Made by a program: the position numbers and the translations under genes
NCBI RefSeq assembly: GCF_020085105.1
Contig: NC_058043.1
Span: 9,723,167-9,787,166, forward strand
Source of the DNA: Siniperca chuatsi
Lineage: Eukaryota; Chordata; Actinopteri; Centrarchiformes; Sinipercidae
Direction: 5' to 3'
Length of the DNA stretch: 64,000 bases
Notes under the pieces: generated by a model
Seen by the model: the letters and a program-made list of their open reading frames with translations, nothing else
What the model was told of the DNA's origin: nothing
The model's database searches: none
Shown: piece by piece, positions 49,057 to 62,500 of the stretch
Numbering within the stretch: the first letter of the stretch is position 1
How the letters are laid out: each line of letters begins with the position of its first letter

Positions 49057-50908
49057 AGATGTTTAACAGATTATCAATGACGTATATGTGACAATTTATG
49101 AGCATACCCTAACCGAGATGTTTTTTGTGCCTAAACCTAACCAAACCTTTTTTACCAATAGTTGAATTGAATCTCAACTAATAAGCTGTTGCATTGTTAC
49201 AAATACTCTATAAACTATCTTAGGGCTGACTATCCAAGTAAAGTGTAACCAAAAATAGAATACATATAGATCAAACTTGGTAACTTAAACCTGTATTAAT
49301 AGATTTTTTGGCCACTGTGTGAACACAACACTGACTTATTATCACTAACACCAACCTGTTAGAAAACAATTGCTTATTTACCCATCCAGCAGATCTAGCA
49401 TTCATTTGGAGTCACGCTTCTGAATACCAGTACAATACTCACTCCCCTTTCAGCTCTGTTTTGGTCTCCACACACTCCCGATGAAAATATCTGGCTCTTT
49501 AGCTGCTAAAGTTCACCAGCTAGTTGGTAACTTTAGGTTTATGTCTGTTTGATGCTGAGCAGGTAGTGTACAGTGGGTTTATCAGAGGGTTTTGCTAAAA
49601 ACAATGCTGAGGAGAGCATTCAGACTTAACCAAAACTGTGAGTCATAAAACCAAAACAATGAGCTGAGAGTCGCTAAAACGCTCTGTAAAGTTGAGGCAA
49701 ACTGCAAACTCGGGTTGATACTTCTCCCATGGTTCATCACTACAGGTGTTTCCTTTCCCATTACACATAGTCAATAAAATATAAAAATGTTGATTACAGT
49801 AGCTTTATGATAAAAAATAAGTATTATAAAAACAAAACATTTCTATTACTGGTTTTGATTTATACAAATATTTGATATAATTTCTTGTTATCACAGTAAA
49901 CGTTGATTTTTGGTCATTTCACACACAAACACCATGTGAAAATCAGCCTCCCAAGTCTGTACACCCTCATTACCATGACTCAATTCTACTGACTCATGTC
50001 CCAAAGCAGATTGTTAACAGATTTCCTTCAAATCTGTCTCTTCCACTGTAGATCCATCAAGCCTGTTGTGTTTGCATGTCTCTCCATCATTGCCCACTGG
50101 CATGATGTACATACCTTCATCTGTTTGTTAACCAATTAACTATAGGATTTGTTTGTGTCTTTAAAAATGGAGTCTTTGTTAAGTTGCTGCTAGAGTTGGG
50201 ACACTTGTTGGCACCTCCACCAAACTTAACATTTATACACAGTAACAAATCACACAGCCTAAAACCACACGTCTTGTTAAGGTTGAGGGGCGCTCACAGA
50301 TGTAGAGTGAGCGCTCGCTGTCACAGTGAGACCCCCGTCACACACACACCAACAGACACACAAACACACACTTGACAGGAGAAACAACAGGACTTGGTGG
50401 CAGAAGGAGCAGCTGCTCTCTGAGGTCAGATTACAGATAAAGAAAACATTTTATGCTCCAGGCCAGGAAAGCTGCTCTCTGACAAGAACTGGAAACTCTG
50501 CCTTATTCCTCCCGACACACAGAAACGCACGCATCTGCATTTAAAGCTAATGCACATGTTTAACCGTATTACTGCTGCTTTATTCGGGGGATAAATTGAA
50601 GGTGATGAGCTGGCTTGAGTGTCGGCCTGTCTGCTCAACGTCTGCCGCAGACACCACTGCCTTCCACAGACTCATGAAAGCACGAGCCCCATCTCCAAAA
50701 AATCAGAGTCACCACCCTCCCCTCTCCCTCCTGTGTCTGTGTTTGGCCCTAATAAATTCTCTCCAGCTCCTCCAATAACTTCCTCCTACTTCCTATCTGG
50801 CACGGCGCTCAGGAAACAATCAGAGCTGAGAGTGAGAGGAGGGCCGAACAGCCAACAGCTCACACGGCAAGAGGCAGAGGGAAAGGTTGAGACACACGAA
50901 CACACATG

Positions 50909-50930
50909 AACACACACACACACACACACA
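50909..50930. repeat. (CA)n microsatellite
   Basis: A pure CA run of about 20 nt in tead3 intron 1. Confidence 0.85.
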
Positions 50931-53900
50931 TACAACACATGCACCCCTTGTCAAGTCAAACATTTGCAGTTTGATACCAGCTGCATGCCCAAGAAAACAA
51001 TAAAGTTCAGAGTAACGTCCTGCACGCAAGAATGAAAATAATCTGAATTGGATAAGTCTGACATGTATTTTTCAAACATTTAAACCATAAAACTCACCAC
51101 AACTGACTCGTATTTGTTGTTTTCTTGTAAATAAATCACACAGCATGGAAACAGGCTAACTCTGAGGTAAGAAGAGGTTACTGGTTTCCTAAATGAGTCA
51201 CTGAGAGACACAGGCAGATAAATGAGTATCACACGTCGAGCCAGAGCATGAACATAAGGCCTGATTCATTCATTCATTGTTCTATTTTAATGCTGCTGGC
51301 TATGTGGTCTACCTTGAATTGTAACACTTTCAGAGAATTAAGCCTAAATCCCACTGAAAAGGGAAAGACTGACACAAAACGGGGCGAGTGCGCCAGAGTG
51401 TTTTTTTTTTCTTTTTTACAGCCTGAATCAGCATTTTCATCGGAAATTTTCCAGGGAACGTAGCGGAGAAGCCATTCTAGCCTGAATTGGTCATTTTGTG
51501 GTGAGGGCAGTGGTTTGAAGCCATAATCTGTGAAACCTTTAAGACATGCATAACTTTGCAGCAGAACGCACCAGCCGATAACTCATCTAACCATATAAAT
51601 TGTGGAACAAGGCATTAAAAGCAGCAATGGCTTTGATCAGGGCCATATAGAGGGGATTTTCACAAGAACAAACTATGATTAGACATAAGAAACTGAACCA
51701 GAGACGAAACGTGTTGCACATTCAATGCATGTACATACACTCATAAAGGCCTAATCATCCTCGAAATCACTCAGACACCTGTGTTGTTTTATATTAGGAA
51801 CCAAAACAAATAACTCTGTCCTGTTGAAGGAGATCATCCCCCAACACAAAAAACTCAGCACAGCACAGGGATTAAAGGGGTTTCACATGAGTGCCCATGG
51901 GTCACTGGAGCTCCAGTGCAACACACATGACTCACACATGTCTCTGAAACACCAGACAGGACCAGTGCAAGAGTGAGCCTCCTGTTATCTATAATGGAGG
52001 CTGGAGGAGCCACAGACACTGGCACACATACCCCCACAGACATATTTTTTTCCTGAGCTCTTCCTCTTTAGAGTACATTTATGTGGAACATCACTCCTAA
52101 CAATTGGTCGCCAGCGAAAGAACAACTAAAACGTTTAGCAACTTGGGGACAACTGACACAAAGACTATACTGTTCTAGGCCACTCCCCGGCTCCTCCCCT
52201 GAGTGGTCCGAATAGGAGGCCAGGAAGCTTATCTGTTAAAACCTCATGGTTTGGAGGATATGTAAACATGTGCAGTGCATTAACGTGAATACAGTGTTGA
52301 TGAATTGTGTTACTGTGGACTTAGAGCGTGAAGTAACTGGTATATGTTTAAAGACATATCTGATTACTTTTGGTTGGTGCTAGAGAGTGCAGCGCTTGGC
52401 ATTTTGTACTTATTTCTTTTGTTGTATCACTGTAATAAATAGCTCAAAGCACAATATGCTCTTCATCAACACAACTGCAGTCTTTAACACAACTGCTGCT
52501 ATTTAGCATCAGACTGCATATTGTATTCCAGATTGTCATTAATGGCCTTCTGCTGAGAGCTGCAGGCTTTTCTCTGAGGCCCTCTGTGTGCTCACCACGC
52601 AGACATAAGTGGTATTTGTTCAGATCTGGGTTGACAGAGGGGCAAGTGTCCACCATTTGGACAAGCACTTCTGGGGATGGTGCTAAAAAGCAACCAACGT
52701 CTGCACAAATGGGCAAAAGCTCATTAGCCGTTCTTCTGTGGGTTTAACACAAACGGGTGAAGCTCCTTGATGACAAATGGTCAACAGACCTGCACCCAAG
52801 CAAACACTCTGCAGAACAAAGAAAGGATGCACTTCAGCACTGGAATCAGCAGAACACCACAAGTGATTTGAAATACCTACAATGTCTCTACAGTTTCTGA
52901 ATAAACATATGTTTTAAAAATCAAAAACATCAGAGGATTACAGACTTTTTTAACCCTCATGAAGAGAACACATGCTCATTAAATCTTCCCTCTGATAAAC
53001 GGCCCAAAGGAACGCAGCTGGGGAGTAAAAAGAGAGAAAACGGCCACTTTAAGGGAATATTACCCCAAGTAATCTAATTGACCTCCATGGCATGGGTGAA
53101 GTTGTAAAACTTTCCCTCGCATTTAACTCTCACACAGGCACTCAGCGTACATGCTAAATCCACAACGGCTGAGAAACATAAAGTGCGTACAAGGAAAAGA
53201 AGACCACATTGTACATTGGGAGGCCTGATGCATTCATGCTGCATAAAAACAATGAAGGGGAATCTGTCGGAGCAGCAGAATGCTTAATCCTTTCCAGATT
53301 TACCCATCAGCATCAAAATCTATTATTAGGCATCTTGGCGTGTCTCATTTACCAAGGACACATTGTTTGGTTGTACTGGTTGGTCGTTTCATTTCAGAAC
53401 ATCATTTCCACATGTTATATAGAAAGCAGTTCTGAAGAAGGGCTCAAACTGTCGATTTCACCTAACACGACAAGCAGGAAAAGAACATACCCTACGTTAT
53501 CTGTTCATCCTCTGTATCAGTGATCAGACACTGCCTGGCCTCACCAAAAGCCCGTCGTATTTAAATTCACAGCCGTAAGGATTTAAGACAAAGCAGTAAA
53601 AACTGTTCCCTTGTTGCGGAGCTTTGTTTCCCCACAAACTTGGTGAAAATTAAAATAAATACATCAAATATATATTGTGAAAATATTACATTTTATAACT
53701 TGTTGCAGTAAAAACAGACAGACAGCAGCCAAACAGAAACGTTAACAGGCTATTCTGCTTACTGTGACCAACCTGACAGACTGCATTCTGTTGTTTAGTC
53801 AAACCTGTTGACTGGCAGTGATTTAACGCTGCAGCTCATATGACTGTACAAATTTAGCATGAAGGAGGTGCTAACATGTTGTTTTTACATTTTCTAATCA

Positions 53901-54128
53901 TCTAAAACATTTGGCTCTGTCAAAAAAAAAAAAAAGAAAGGTAACCCTGAGCCTGAACTAACAACACAGACTGAGAGCAGGTGTAGCCTGAGGTGGCCCT
54001 CATATAATTATAAAATTAGCTCACATCCATGCATCTCAAATCCTCACCTATGAATTATGTACTTAGTAGGACTTTGCAGAGTATCATCACATGCCCTGTT
54101 TGTTGGCACGAAAGAAAGAAGTAACAAC

Positions 54129-54222
<94 letters not shown>
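54129..54222. repeat. (GATA)n microsatellite
   Basis: About 23 uninterrupted GATA units, the longest simple repeat of the window. Confidence 0.97.
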
Positions 54223-54424
54223 GATATTTTAAATATCCATCTGTTTAAAATTTAAATAATGGCAAGATAATTTGAAGTAATTACATATCGAATAAAAGTT
54301 ATTATTAGAAATTCAAAAATACTTTAAAAAGATACTATTTATCGATAAAAATGGAATTATGTTTTGCCGTAATTCTAGGTGAGCATTCACAAAAGCCCTT
54401 TACTTTTAACATACATTTTGTTTA

Positions 54425-55060
54425 TCTGGCAGCCTAAAGTCTGTCACTTATTTCTTATGGGTTCAGAATTTCTTCTAAATGGACAAAGGTAGAAAGTTTT
54501 TTATTTTTTTTTTGTGATAAGCTAATAAACTAATACAGCAGATTTGATATTTCTAAATAAAACCTACTGGCATTATAGCAATGATGTAACAGAAATCCTT
54601 TTTGGTATGCAGAAGTGTAGTTCCAGGTTGGTAAAATCCTGTATTTTTTCTTAATTTCGTAATTTCTTTGTATATATATCAACTTTATACTATATATTGT
54701 TGCACACCTCTGTGTTCTGTTCTGTGTTCATAAATAAAGTCTGTTTTGTCTTTTTTAAGTGTTGATCCAGATGTGTTACAAAAGTTTTGTTTTGTAATCT
54801 AAAACTGTATGCAAACAATGGTAAAATTAAGACATTCTTTCATTAATGTCTTGATAAACATGTCTACCTTTTAAAGAGATCAAAATGTAGTGTTAAAGGA
54901 AAATTATATTTTATTTATTAAATTGATTGATCATCTTTGCAGGACAAAAACTAAAGGGAAAGTACATGTAGCTAAACCTCACTGAAACAGAGATGATTTC
55001 ACAAGATTTGTATTTCTTTGTAAATTTCTGTCTTTTTAAAAAAAAGTAAAACTGCTTTGT
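54425..55060 (+). repeat. Duplicated non-coding tract, copy A
   Basis: Shares ordered words with 60350-60770: ctggcagcct, tttctaaataaa, atagcaatgatgtaa, cagaagtgtagttccaggt, aaaagttttgttttg and ggtaaaatta. Copy A has an extra stretch of about 145 nt (about 54633-54780). Confidence 0.7.
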
Positions 55061-55135
55061 CCTTCTTATGCATGTCTACTGGTGAACTTGCTTGCCATTA
55101 TTTGACTATGCTAACAAATCAAGAGCTTCTCTTAC

Positions 55136-55216
55136 CTTTGGGATGCAGAGGTCCAAACCAGACTGAAGTTGTGTATTCCTCCAAATCGTTTTTTGTTTGT
55201 CTCTCTCTCTCTGTGC
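55136..55216 (-). other. tead3: Possible alternative tead3 5' UTR exon
   Basis: Acceptor cctacAG at 55218-55217 and strong donor CAAAG|GTAAGA at 55136/55135 on the minus strand, between the probable first exon and the start-codon exon. Non-coding if real. Weakly supported. Confidence 0.25.
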
Positions 55217-55616
55217 CTGTAGGTATAAACTGATGGATTCCTCTTGAGGAACAAGGCTGGAAGTGTTTGGATCCAGGTAGGAACTGTGCGAGACAGAAAA
55301 CAAACATATTGGCCCATATCTCTGCTGTCAAAAGAGAAGCTTTGTTTTTTGTAATAGTGTGTGTCAATGAGCGGGCTACCGGTGGAAATATGATTGTACA
55401 GAGACTGTCAAAGATATCCCTATGCACTGGGAAAGTCAAACACAATAGACTATCAATCTGCAAATGTTTTCTTCCCTCCCAACGCAGGGAGCTCCACGGA
55501 AAAATGTAAAAAATGACAATGATCTGAAAACTTCACCGAGACAAGCGGCATGAAAAAACTCCCCAGAAAAAGGGCTCTAAACAGAAGGAGGGAACATTAT
55601 TGGAGAACTTACCTTT

Positions 55617-55900
55617 TTTATTCTGGCAGTCACCTTCTTCTTCTCAATGAGAGCAGTTGAACAGTTTAGTTAGTTTGTTATAATTTGGCGCCTTGTTGTT
55701 TTCCGTAATATTTCTCAGAGGTTTGACAGTATAAGTGGAATGTTAAGTATGACTTTGGTATGAAATCAACGCACTACACTGGAAAACGAAGGGGGAGGGA
55801 GAAAAAAAAGAGTTTCAAGGAGGAGCTATTGGTGCGCGTCAATCAACAAGCTTGGGGGGCAGTGACTTCACTCCAGGATCCGCCCACCAAAACCCTGTAC
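55617..55900 (-). promoter_or_regulatory. tead3: Probable tead3 promoter and first (5' UTR) exon
   Basis: On the minus strand a GC box (GGTGGGCGG, about 55875-55883) and a CCAAT box (GCACCAATAG, about 55828-55837) precede a roughly 200-nt leader that ends in donor AAAAAAG|GTAAGT near 55617. It lies about 2.5 kb downstream of the tulp1 3' end; in human, TEAD3 likewise starts just after TULP1. No other gene is there to use it. Confidence 0.5.
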
Positions 55901-56049
55901 ACTGAGCTTGCTGCCATAAAAAACAGTCTCTGACAATATACGCCAATATATCCCTATTAGATTTAGAAATTAACAACATTCATCTACTGGAGATCCCATA
56001 GTTTCCAAACACACCAAATGTGTCAGGTCAAATTTTGGGGAATGTGTAT

Positions 56050-56560
56050 GAAATGCAGTGGTGGAGGAAGTACTCAGATTCTTTACTTAAATAAAGTAGT
56101 AAGACCACAGTGAGTGTAAATTACAGAGGTATTATCAGCAAATTTTTCTTTGACATCCAAAGTAAAAACACTCATTATGCAGAATGGTCCCTTTCAGAGT
56201 TTTATATTATTATATATATTACATTACTGGATGATTTTTATTGAGGCGTTAATATACAAGCTGCATTTTAATTATGTAGCTGGTCGAGGTGAAGCTAATT
56301 TGACATTTTACTGGATAGTTTAATCTATAACAACTCATCGTATTTTATAAGCTGTTCATATGTTTTGTATGTGTAAAATCTTTATCAGTTAAGTAGTTAC
56401 GACTGTATGGCTTAATAAATGTAGTGGCGTAAAAAGTACAATATTTGCCTCTGAAATGTGAAGCAGAAGTATAAAAGTAGCATAAAATGGGAGTACAGTT
56501 ACCTTGAATGTGTATTTAAGCACAGTACTTGAGAAAATGTACTTTAATGTACTGTATATT
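56050..56560 (+). repeat. aagtac-rich interspersed repeat (copy 3, without the internal element)
   Basis: Begins agtggtggaggaagtactca and ends cacagtacttgagaaaatgt. It has the same outer words as the copies at 12.8 and 22.7 kb but reads straight through where those carry the cccaacct element. Confidence 0.75.
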
Positions 56561-58430
56561 ACATCATTGATTAAATGATGCACAAGGCATCTAGCCTGGT
56601 TCCAGGCCTCTAAATCGCCATCCACATCTCAGATCTGTTCAGTGATTTAAAAACTAAAATTGAATGGATTCCCAGACTACAAGGCATTTAGAATATTTGC
56701 ATTTAATGGAAACCCAAGACATAAACAGTCTTGGGTTTGACTATTTCACTAAGTGTGAATATCATACAACATATAACTTCAATAAAGTATATATAAATAA
56801 AAGAATAAAAACGTGATTCTGTCAGACAGTGTGTAATAAGATGATTTTTCAAACCTTAAAGCTACTAAATTAGAAATAAAAGGGTCAAAACTGCATGCTA
56901 AGGAGTTATCTGGGCCGTAGATACTAATTTGTTTGTAGATTAAGATTTTACTTGCAAAATAGAGAACCTTTTGATAAGAGTTGGTGCTTTTCTGTAGGTC
57001 AAAACCAAAGTCGATGGAGTAGTCAGACCCAGAAGCATCATTAAGACTTCTTAGATGTTTTAATAAGTTAGCACACTGAAAGGGATCATCTGTCACAAAG
57101 GTGACTCACTTTTGCTACTTAAGTACATTCTATGAAAAGTATTTCACTCAAGCAAAAATGTCACTGCCAGACTGTCCCTTCTAACACAATATATCTCTAT
57201 TAGAGCACTGATACTTACCCTTAAGTAAAACATTTGAATACATTTTCCAGCATTGACCCCCTGTGATGTTTCATAACTGTGTATATATGACTCCATTTGT
57301 AAATAATATTAAATATACTGTATTTAGTTTTGTTTTGCTGTGGTATTTGTGTAGCCTCCCGCCTGTTATAATTATACACTTGCATAGTAAGTTTGCTTTT
57401 TGAAATAGCAAATCAAAACTGTAGTGGGATGAAAACTTAGCAGTTAGTTGTTTACCAGCTGAGGTAAAAAACAATTAACATTAACATTAAAAAGATCAGC
57501 CAATCAGACTGATCTTACAATTACCACACTGCATGTAAATAGACAATTGTTTTTTTCATTGAAAAATTCAAAAGGAAAAAATTTGAGCTTTGAGAATGTG
57601 TTCATCACTATAATCAATATAACTTAGACCTTGAACACATGTCCATCCAGCAACAGCTCCTTCTGTTGGTCAACAACATGGTTGCAACATTTCAACAGTA
57701 TGTATTTATCCACCAATGAGACACAAAAGCAGAGCTATTATATATGCAGATGGTGTGAAAATGATTCACTTGTGGATTCACTAATTGTATTAGCATTTAA
57801 AAGTGACAACAATAATCTTGGCAGTTGTTTAGCTGGAACTCACATAACAGAAAAAGACAATGGAGGAAGAAGAACTCACCTTACAGCATCTGTCCAGAAG
57901 AGCTGCCAAGCTTCAGGCTTCATTTAATCTGCGAGTTTGGACAACTGCCTGAGCAGGTTCAGGCAGAATACACACCTCTCACGTACTCTCAAGGCCCTCG
58001 GCTCAAACTGGTTTTTCATCCTGAGTGAAGCTCCTCTCAACGTGTCAGGCAACTACTGAGGAACAGCATGGGTGTCTCTTAAATATGTCAGCTGCAAGCT
58101 CATAGATGATGACACTGAATACAGAATACCAAAACCGACAGTATAGGGCTTTAAAGACTTAGTATAGGAGTTTGTCATTTCAAGAGTAGCACTGAGTGTC
58201 TGCACAATCCATGGATTTCTTTTTTTTAAGGTTAGTCTTTGTATTTTTGTCTTTATTTGTTAGTGATAGTAGAGCTACAGACCGGGGGGTCTATATATCT
58301 TATATTATTGTAATATTTAAGCATTTTGGGCAACAGACACTAAACAGTTACTAAGTGAGAAACAAGAAAAGGTTGACATGAAACATGTCAACATTTAAAC
58401 AATAAATGTTGACTTAATTAATTCACATGC
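56561..58430. other. Intergenic DNA between tulp1 and tead3
   Basis: No exon recognised. Open frames at 57.6-58.0 kb have no domain features. Confidence 0.4.
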
Positions 58431-59501
58431 TTTATTAAATAACAGTATTACAATAAGCCTAGAAATGCAACAAAGGCAGTGTTCAGACAAATAAATACAT
58501 TTTACAAAATATTAGAACCAAAAAACACATAATAGAAAAACCTACAGGAGCTCAAATCGGACCCAATCATCTGAGCTGGGCAGAGAAATCTTCAAAAAAA
58601 ATAAAACTTAATCAGACTGAATATTTTGTCAAAACATTAAACACTAGATAGCACAAACTAAAGACACTCCTATTCCAAAATGTTACACTTCTATTTATGT
58701 TTCTCTAACAAAGACTGATACCCGGAATTTATATTTCAAAGTCACTAAAAGATGGACAGTGTGTTGTGTAAAACAGCTGTTATGAGACTTAATACCCATT
58801 GTCCTTCAAATAAAAGTAATTTCCTCATTCTTTAAAGCTATCAGTTATTTTGTGAGAGTAACAGTGTGTTGTTTAGACTGTTGATATCTTACATCTGAGA
58901 GTGAGAGCGTAACTCTTGACTTTTGCCTTAAAGAAACTAGACATTCTCGTTGTGACTTATTTTTTGGTGTCAGTCACATCTGACACAAGCCATTAGTGAC
59001 CTGTTGGTGATTTAAAGACAGCCCAATCCACAGCAATACAATACAATACAGCACAACAAAGCCAAAACATAACACAGGTTAAATCTTTTAATGATGTTAG
59101 TAAACACCTTCATCATTGAGGTATACCATCATCCCCTCAAAAAACCCATAACTCTCCAGTCAATGGAGTCCTTGTAATGATGTGTGTCTGTGATTCACAC
59201 AAATTCAGACGTCTCCACTGAAATACAGAGACAAAAACCAGCACTCTCCTGTGCCATGTAATGAGATATCAGATGATAATATGAGAGCAGATTTTGTTTC
59301 TCACTCCTGGAGGGAATTACTCACCCATAAAGGTGACAGCGCAGCAGCAGGCACTGTCACATTCAAGGAACCATCATTCATTATTGGTGCCTATCACAGG
59401 AAGTGTTGAAGGCGGAGTCCAAAGACATGAGTTGTTCTGAAGTGAGTGTGGGCATGTTGCATACTGGTTTCAGTGTGAGTAGACAACTGGGGATCTTTCA
59501 G
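58431..59501 (-). other. tulp1: 3' UTR of tulp1 with poly(A) signal
   Basis: Follows the TAA at 59502-59504. A minus-strand AATAAA at 58431-58436 gives a UTR of about 1.1 kb. End inferred. Confidence 0.45.
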
Positions 59502-62500
59502 TTATTCACAGGCGATTTTGCCATCAAAGCTGGAGAGCGCGATGGCAAAGGCCTGCACTGCACACAGCGGGTAGTTGAAGTCCAGCGTGAAAATGTCATC
59601 AGCTATTCGTCCAAACTGCATCACAATGTAGTCCACTGAAAAAGGCAAGGAATTGTTTAAATAGCTAGGTAGATAGATATTTAAATAATTAAAATGTATT
59701 TTATTTAAACTGACAATGCTAACATGCTGGTGTAGCAAGTATAATGTTTACCATGTTGACCATCATAATTTAGCATCTTAGCATGCTAACATTTGTTAAT
59801 TAGCACAAAACACAAAGTACAGCTGAGGCTGATGGGAATGTCATTACTTTTGCAGGTATCTAGTCGTAAACCAAAGTATTGGACAAATTGAAATGTTGAC
59901 TTGATGATGGCGAAAAGTCACAGGACCAAAGTAATAACAATTCATCCTGAGGGGAACATGAATATCTGTACCAAATTGAATGGCAATCCATTCAATAGCT
60001 GTCAGGATATTTCACTAAAAGCCAAAAATGTCAACCTGCTGGTGCTAGAGGAGAAGTCAGGTGATCACCAAAGTCAAAAGTAGGATTTGTCCTCTGTGGA
60101 ACATGTATGTCTGTACCAAATTTCATGGCAATCTTTCAAATATTTGTTGAGATATTTCAGTCTGGACCAAAGTGGCTGGCCAACCAACATTGCCATCTCT
60201 AGAGCCATGCTTAACATTAGCATGGCTAAACATTACAATATTATTCATCAGCACATAGGACATTATGTTACTATCCATTGTGCTGTAATATCGTGGTGAG
60301 CACTCATAGAGGTTCTTTTAACATAAATTTAGTTTAAAGCAACAACAACAACTTATTTTTCTGGCAGCCTTCAGTAATGTAATACAGGAGGGCGTTTCTA
60401 AATAAACCTATTGGCATAATAGCAATGATGTAAAATCATTTTTGGTATACAGAAGTGTAGTTCCAGGTCTGTGAAAAAAAGTTTTGTTTTGTTTTCTAGT
60501 TTAAAACTGTAGCTAAGCATTACGCAAACAAGGGTAAAATTAGGACATGTTTTCATTAATTAGTGCCTGGAGAAACAGTCTTTAAATGTTTGACGCATGT
60601 CTGTCTTTATGAGACATCAAAATGTTGGGAAAATGGTTGTTCACGGTCTAAATCTCTTTATAGATTCAAACCTCATCATTGCCAGACAAAACTAAAGAAA
60701 TCTTTGTTATTTTACAAGGCTTTATTTCTTTGTAAAATTGTGTGTATTTCTTTGTCTCATAACGTTACATCTAGTTGTGAACAAACAGCAGCACTTGTCT
60801 TCATAGATAGACAGATAGAAACTGTAGGTGACAGTACTCACAGTCTTTGTTATGGACTATCTGGAAGTTCTTGATGGAGGCCTGGGTGACCCTGCCGTTG
60901 AAGTTGAGCACATGAGACGCAGTTTCGTCGTTCCACACAGGCGTCTTGTTGTGAAGCTCGATCATATTTTCCGTCCTTCTATTCTGGTGCCTTATCAACA
61001 AGCCGTCATAGTCCTGTGAAGAAATGGCAAAACATAAGTCAGGAAAACACCAACAAAGAGAAATATGAATTTACATGTTGGCCTTGTGTTGCTCTCATAA
61101 TAAACAGACAACATACCATAAATCAAGCTGTGAGCAGTATAGATATAATGGATAATGGATATATTTGTTGAAATTGTACATTGCAGGGGATTCTGGGATG
61201 CCTGATTTTGAGTCATCTGCTGGTTTCAAGCACATGAATCAACAAGTCAAAATATCGAGGAGGTGCCTACTTTACAATCCCATTTACACATTTATTAAGT
61301 TACTTTCTTAGCTAAAAAGACTTTTTTGGGATTTGGGTAAACTGACTGTTGAATAAGGCAGATAATATAATAGTAAGAATAGGTGTATACTGGTAAACAT
61401 TCAACCAATTATCTTACTAAACACAGAAATTGTATGCATAATATACAGGTGAAGACCGGATGTTTCTACCAGGCTAATTCTCTTTTTTAAAATCCTGTTG
61501 GGGAGTATAAGAGACTGTAATGGGCATAACACCCTGCCCTCTTTTACTATTCTCTTTTCTTTCTTTTTCTATTTTTTTTTCTCTTGGGCAGCTATATAGA
61601 CCGTGACCAGGACTTGAAATTGAATTTATTGATCAACAGGTATAATAAGAAGACTAAGAGGAAGACTTACTTTTGGAGTTGTTTTTGTTGTTGTGTGTAT
61701 TTATTAAGGACATGTATACTTGTTTTCCCTGTGAAACACTCATTATGTATGAATTTATGTATTGCCCCTGGTGACCGGGTCTGTTCAATATTTTATTCTA
61801 TTCATTCCGCAGTCTTTATGTTCCACTCAAAGCAATAAAAATAAATGATCTTACATTTCTCGGTCGGAGAGGTACTCGCTCGTTGTCCTTGTTCATTCCT
61901 GGAATGACAACCGTCATCCTCCTGGGCCCTTTCATCCCTAAGACATTTGTTTCCTGGTGCCAGAAAGAAGTCAAATCAGGATTTTCAAACTTTACCACTA
62001 TTGTTTTTAAATCAAATGTATCCTAAACAGCATTCATCAAATGCAGTGTAGATAATTTTAGATGAGCTGTCTAATGACTTACATAGATGATGCCTGCTAA
62101 CTCCTGCCGTGCATTAGACATGTCTGGAAGAGCTCTTTCTGGATTCAGAGCATTGTCAAATACGGTGAATTTAGTCCCCATTAAATTGGACCTAGACAAT
62201 ATATTAAACAATAAAAAAATCAGAGTGAAAGAACACTTGACTGATATTACACATTCTGAATTTTGCTTCTGAATGAATGAATGATTGATTTTTGAAGTGC
62301 AGTGTACCTGAGCTTTCCAACAAAATTCTCTCCACCTCTTGATAAATCTGTGGCATCAATGGAGATGAGGTAATTTGAAGTTGCACATTTCTTTCGTTTC
62401 CTCCCAGCCAACAGGAATGTCTACGAGTAGACCAGTTAGATTTATTTTATGCAAAACATAATATCTGCTAAATCCCAAAACTACGAACTATCAAACAGCA

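Larger units (their letters stand above)
42233..55616 (-). other. tead3: Probable tead3 intron 1, about 13.4 kb, no coding exon seen
   Basis: Runs from the acceptor of the start-codon exon (AG at 42234-42233, or 42226-42225) to the probable 5' UTR donor near 55616. It contains a nested transposon, a dispersed repeat, TG, CA and GATA microsatellites, and long repeat-poor tracts (about 43.7-45.6 and 47.2-50.1 kb) in which I recognise no gene. Open frames at 46.8-48.2 and 50.1-50.9 kb look like chance frames over low-complexity sequence. Confidence 0.5.

Noticed and set aside
50184-50909. Several open frames in a GC-richer stretch of tead3 intron 1
   Set aside because: Different frames overlap, no homology recognised, CA repeats inside. 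Considered as another promoter, but there is no convincing donor.
42244-59500. FKBP5, RPL10A or other genes of the human TEAD3 neighbourhood
   Set aside because: I looked for their characteristic exons between the tead3 start and tulp1 and found none.
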